64,000 nucleotides of DNA from DASUBV01 sp036501025 (lineage in GTDB: Bacteria; Actinomycetota; Actinomycetes; Streptosporangiales; Streptosporangiaceae). The notes under the pieces are model-generated. The model saw nothing but the letters and a program-made list of their open reading frames with translations. It did no database searches and was not told where the DNA came from. Positions within the stretch are counted from its first letter, which is position 1, and each line of letters opens with the position of its first letter. The translations under genes were made by a program, and so were the position numbers. The DNA lies in assembly GCA_036501025.1 (NCBI GenBank), contig DASYBB010000065.1, positions 4,484 through 68,483 on the forward strand. The letters are read 5' to 3'. Below are positions 62,596-64,000 of the stretch, in pieces.

Positions 62596-63924
62596 TTGGC
62601 ATCCACGAATCCGCCCCCCGAAGAGCCCGGCGGCGTCAGCACTGAGCACGACCCAGGCGGCGAGCCGAAGGACGTGGCCGCGGCGCTTCCCGGCGCCTCC
62701 GCGGAGCTGATCGCCAACTCCATGGGCGAGTACGCGCGGATCTGGGTCAAGCGGATCCGCAGCGGCGAGAGCGGCGCCCTGCCGGTGATCATCGGCCTGA
62801 TCGTGATCATCTTGATCTTCCAGGTCAAGAGCTCGCTGTTCCTGTCGGCGGGCAACCTGGTCAACCTGATGACCCAGGCCGCGTTCATCATCACGCTCGG
62901 CATGGCCGAGGTCTTCGTGCTCTTGCTCGGCGAGATCGACCTGGCGGCCGGGTTCACGGCCGCCTGCGGCGCGGTCGTCGCCCTGTACCTGGTGGCGAAG
63001 GGCAACCCGTGGTGGGTCGCGGTCCTGGCCACGCTGGCCGCCACCGGTGCCTACGGGGCGCTGCAGGGCTTCATCATCACCCGATTGCGATTGCCGTCCT
63101 TCGTGGTCACGCTGGCGGGCTTCCTCGGCCTGTCCGGCGTCCTGCTGGTGCTGATCGACGCCACCGGGAGCATCGGCAACGGCGGCGTGATCCGGCTGCA
63201 GAGCAACGTGCTGAACGACATCGAGGCCGGCGCGCTGAGCTCGACGGCCAGCTGGATCGTCACCATCGTGCTCGTGGCCCTGGCGGGCGTGCTGCTGTAC
63301 AGCCGGGACCGGCGGCGCCGGGTCAGCGGGCTGGTTGCCCCGCCGCTCAGCATCACCCTGCTGAAGATCGCGGTGATCGCGATCGCCGGCGTGGTGGTGG
63401 TCCTGGTCAGCAACACCAACCGCGGCACGTTCCTGCTCGCGGTGCGCGGCCTGCCGTGGGTGGTGCTGGTCGTGCTGGGCGTGCTGGTCATCTACAGCAC
63501 GCTGCTCGGCCGGACCCGCTTCGGCCGGTACATCTACGCGATCGGCGGCAACGCCGAGGCCGCCCGCCGAGCGGGCATCAGCATCGTCGGGATCCGGACC
63601 CTCGCGTTCACCCTCTGCGGCCTGACAGCCGGCGTCACCGGCATCATCTACGCCTCGTACCTGGGGTCGATCTCCACCAACGTCAACGGCGGCCAGAACG
63701 TGCTGAACGCCGTCGCCGCGGCGGTCATCGGCGGCACCAGCCTCTTCGGCGGACGCGGCAAGATGCTGCACGCGGTGCTCGGCGGCCTGGTCGTCGGCGT
63801 CATCTACAACGGCCTGGAACTGCTCGGCCTGTCGGCCGCGGCCCAGCTCATGTGGACGGCGCTGGTCCTGCTGGCGGCCGTCATCGTGGACCGCATCACC
63901 CGGCGCGGTGCCATCCAGCGCTGA
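62596..63924 (+). CDS. Sugar ABC transporter permease (XylH-like)
   Basis: 442 aa membrane protein with about ten to twelve helices. After a hydrophilic N-terminus of 60 residues come VIIGLIVIILIFQVKS and NLVNLMTQAAFIITLGMAEVFVLLLGEIDLA, a hallmark of the ribose/xylose permease family; the ATPase-contact loop includes GGNAEAARRAGI, and AVAAAVIGGTSLFGGRGK is the C-terminal signature. TTG 62596 is the start, with GGAGGG 8 nt before it. It ends the operon before a strong terminator. Confidence 0.93.
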   Translation: MASTNPPPEEPGGVSTEHDPGGEPKDVAAALPGASAELIANSMGEYARIWVKRIRSGESGALPVIIGLIVIILIFQVKSSLFLSAGNLVNLMTQAAFIITLGMAEVFVLLLGEIDLAAGFTAACGAVVALYLVAKGNPWWVAVLATLAATGAYGALQGFIITRLRLPSFVVTLAGFLGLSGVLLVLIDATGSIGNGGVIRLQSNVLNDIEAGALSSTASWIVTIVLVALAGVLLYSRDRRRRVSGLVAPPLSITLLKIAVIAIAGVVVVLVSNTNRGTFLLAVRGLPWVVLVVLGVLVIYSTLLGRTRFGRYIYAIGGNAEAARRAGISIVGIRTLAFTLCGLTAGVTGIIYASYLGSISTNVNGGQNVLNAVAAAVIGGTSLFGGRGKMLHAVLGGLVVGVIYNGLELLGLSAAAQLMWTALVLLAAVIVDRITRRGAIQR

Positions 63925-63940
63925 CCGCTCCCCTTCGCAG

Positions 63941-63968
63941 CGCCCGGGCCGGGATTCCGGCCCGGGCG
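63941..63968 (+). terminator. Terminator after the sugar importer operon
   Basis: Perfect 12-bp stem (CGCCCGGGCCGG / CCGGCCCGGGCG) with a GATT loop, followed by TTACGCTTT, 16 nt after the permease stop. Confidence 0.85.
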
Positions 63969-64000
63969 TTACGCTTTCCGCCCCCGTCCGGCCGGCCGGA

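Overview
The window is chromosomal DNA from a very high-GC, sporulating-type actinomycete. Evidence: actinobacterial-only genes (BldD, mIHF, PknB with PASTA repeats, an F420-type LLM oxidoreductase, a Rv2175c-like protein, a HEPN protein of the SAV_6107 family), frequent GTG/TTG starts, TANNNT -10 boxes close to start codons, and Pro/Ala/Gly-rich linkers even in housekeeping enzymes. I see no tRNA, rRNA, CRISPR, integrase, transposase or prophage gene. Base 1 cuts qcrB; the right edge ends just after a terminator.

Bases 1-28000 hold a block of central-metabolism genes. In order: qcrB (partial), fadD-type acyl-CoA ligase, a phosphoesterase, an SRPBCC protein, a ROK glucokinase, lipid enzymes, an AbiEi-like remnant, a phosphofructokinase with pyrophosphate-type residues, thiI, a secreted propeller-like gene with a probable 3' frameshift, an LLM oxidoreductase, a DAHP synthase behind an aromatic leader-peptide attenuator, a molybdopterin oxidoreductase, a PknB-type kinase, thiOSG behind a TPP riboswitch, a FAD oxidoreductase, thiE, metF, a GNAT and a HEPN protein. 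From memory the order resembles the SCO2103-SCO2150 part of Streptomyces coelicolor.

Bases 28000-54900 hold a second conserved block: bldD divergent from pyrR-pyrB-pyrC-carA-carB-pyrK-pyrD-pyrF (de novo UMP synthesis, mostly overlapping genes, with a PyrR-binding loop beside the pyrR ribosome site), then mihF, gmk, rpoZ, coaBC, metK, a DUF4190-like protein, priA, a hypothetical protein, def, fmt, rsmB, a DUF2786 protein and rpe. From memory this matches SCO1464-SCO1489, which lies far from the first block in S. coelicolor, so a synteny junction falls near base 28000.

Bases 55000-64000 are accessory. A YCII protein and an ECF sigma factor form a pair. After them comes the most unusual locus of the window: a soluble protein in which a complete sugar-transporter ATPase is fused to a GAF region and a histidine kinase, an OmpR-type response regulator, and a xylose-type ABC importer (lipoprotein, ATPase, permease). 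The fused ATPase shares an unusual motif with the importer's own ATPase, and the gap before the binding-protein gene contains OmpR-like 11-bp-period repeats beside a -10 box. I infer a two-component system that reads the state of the transporter directly and controls its expression.
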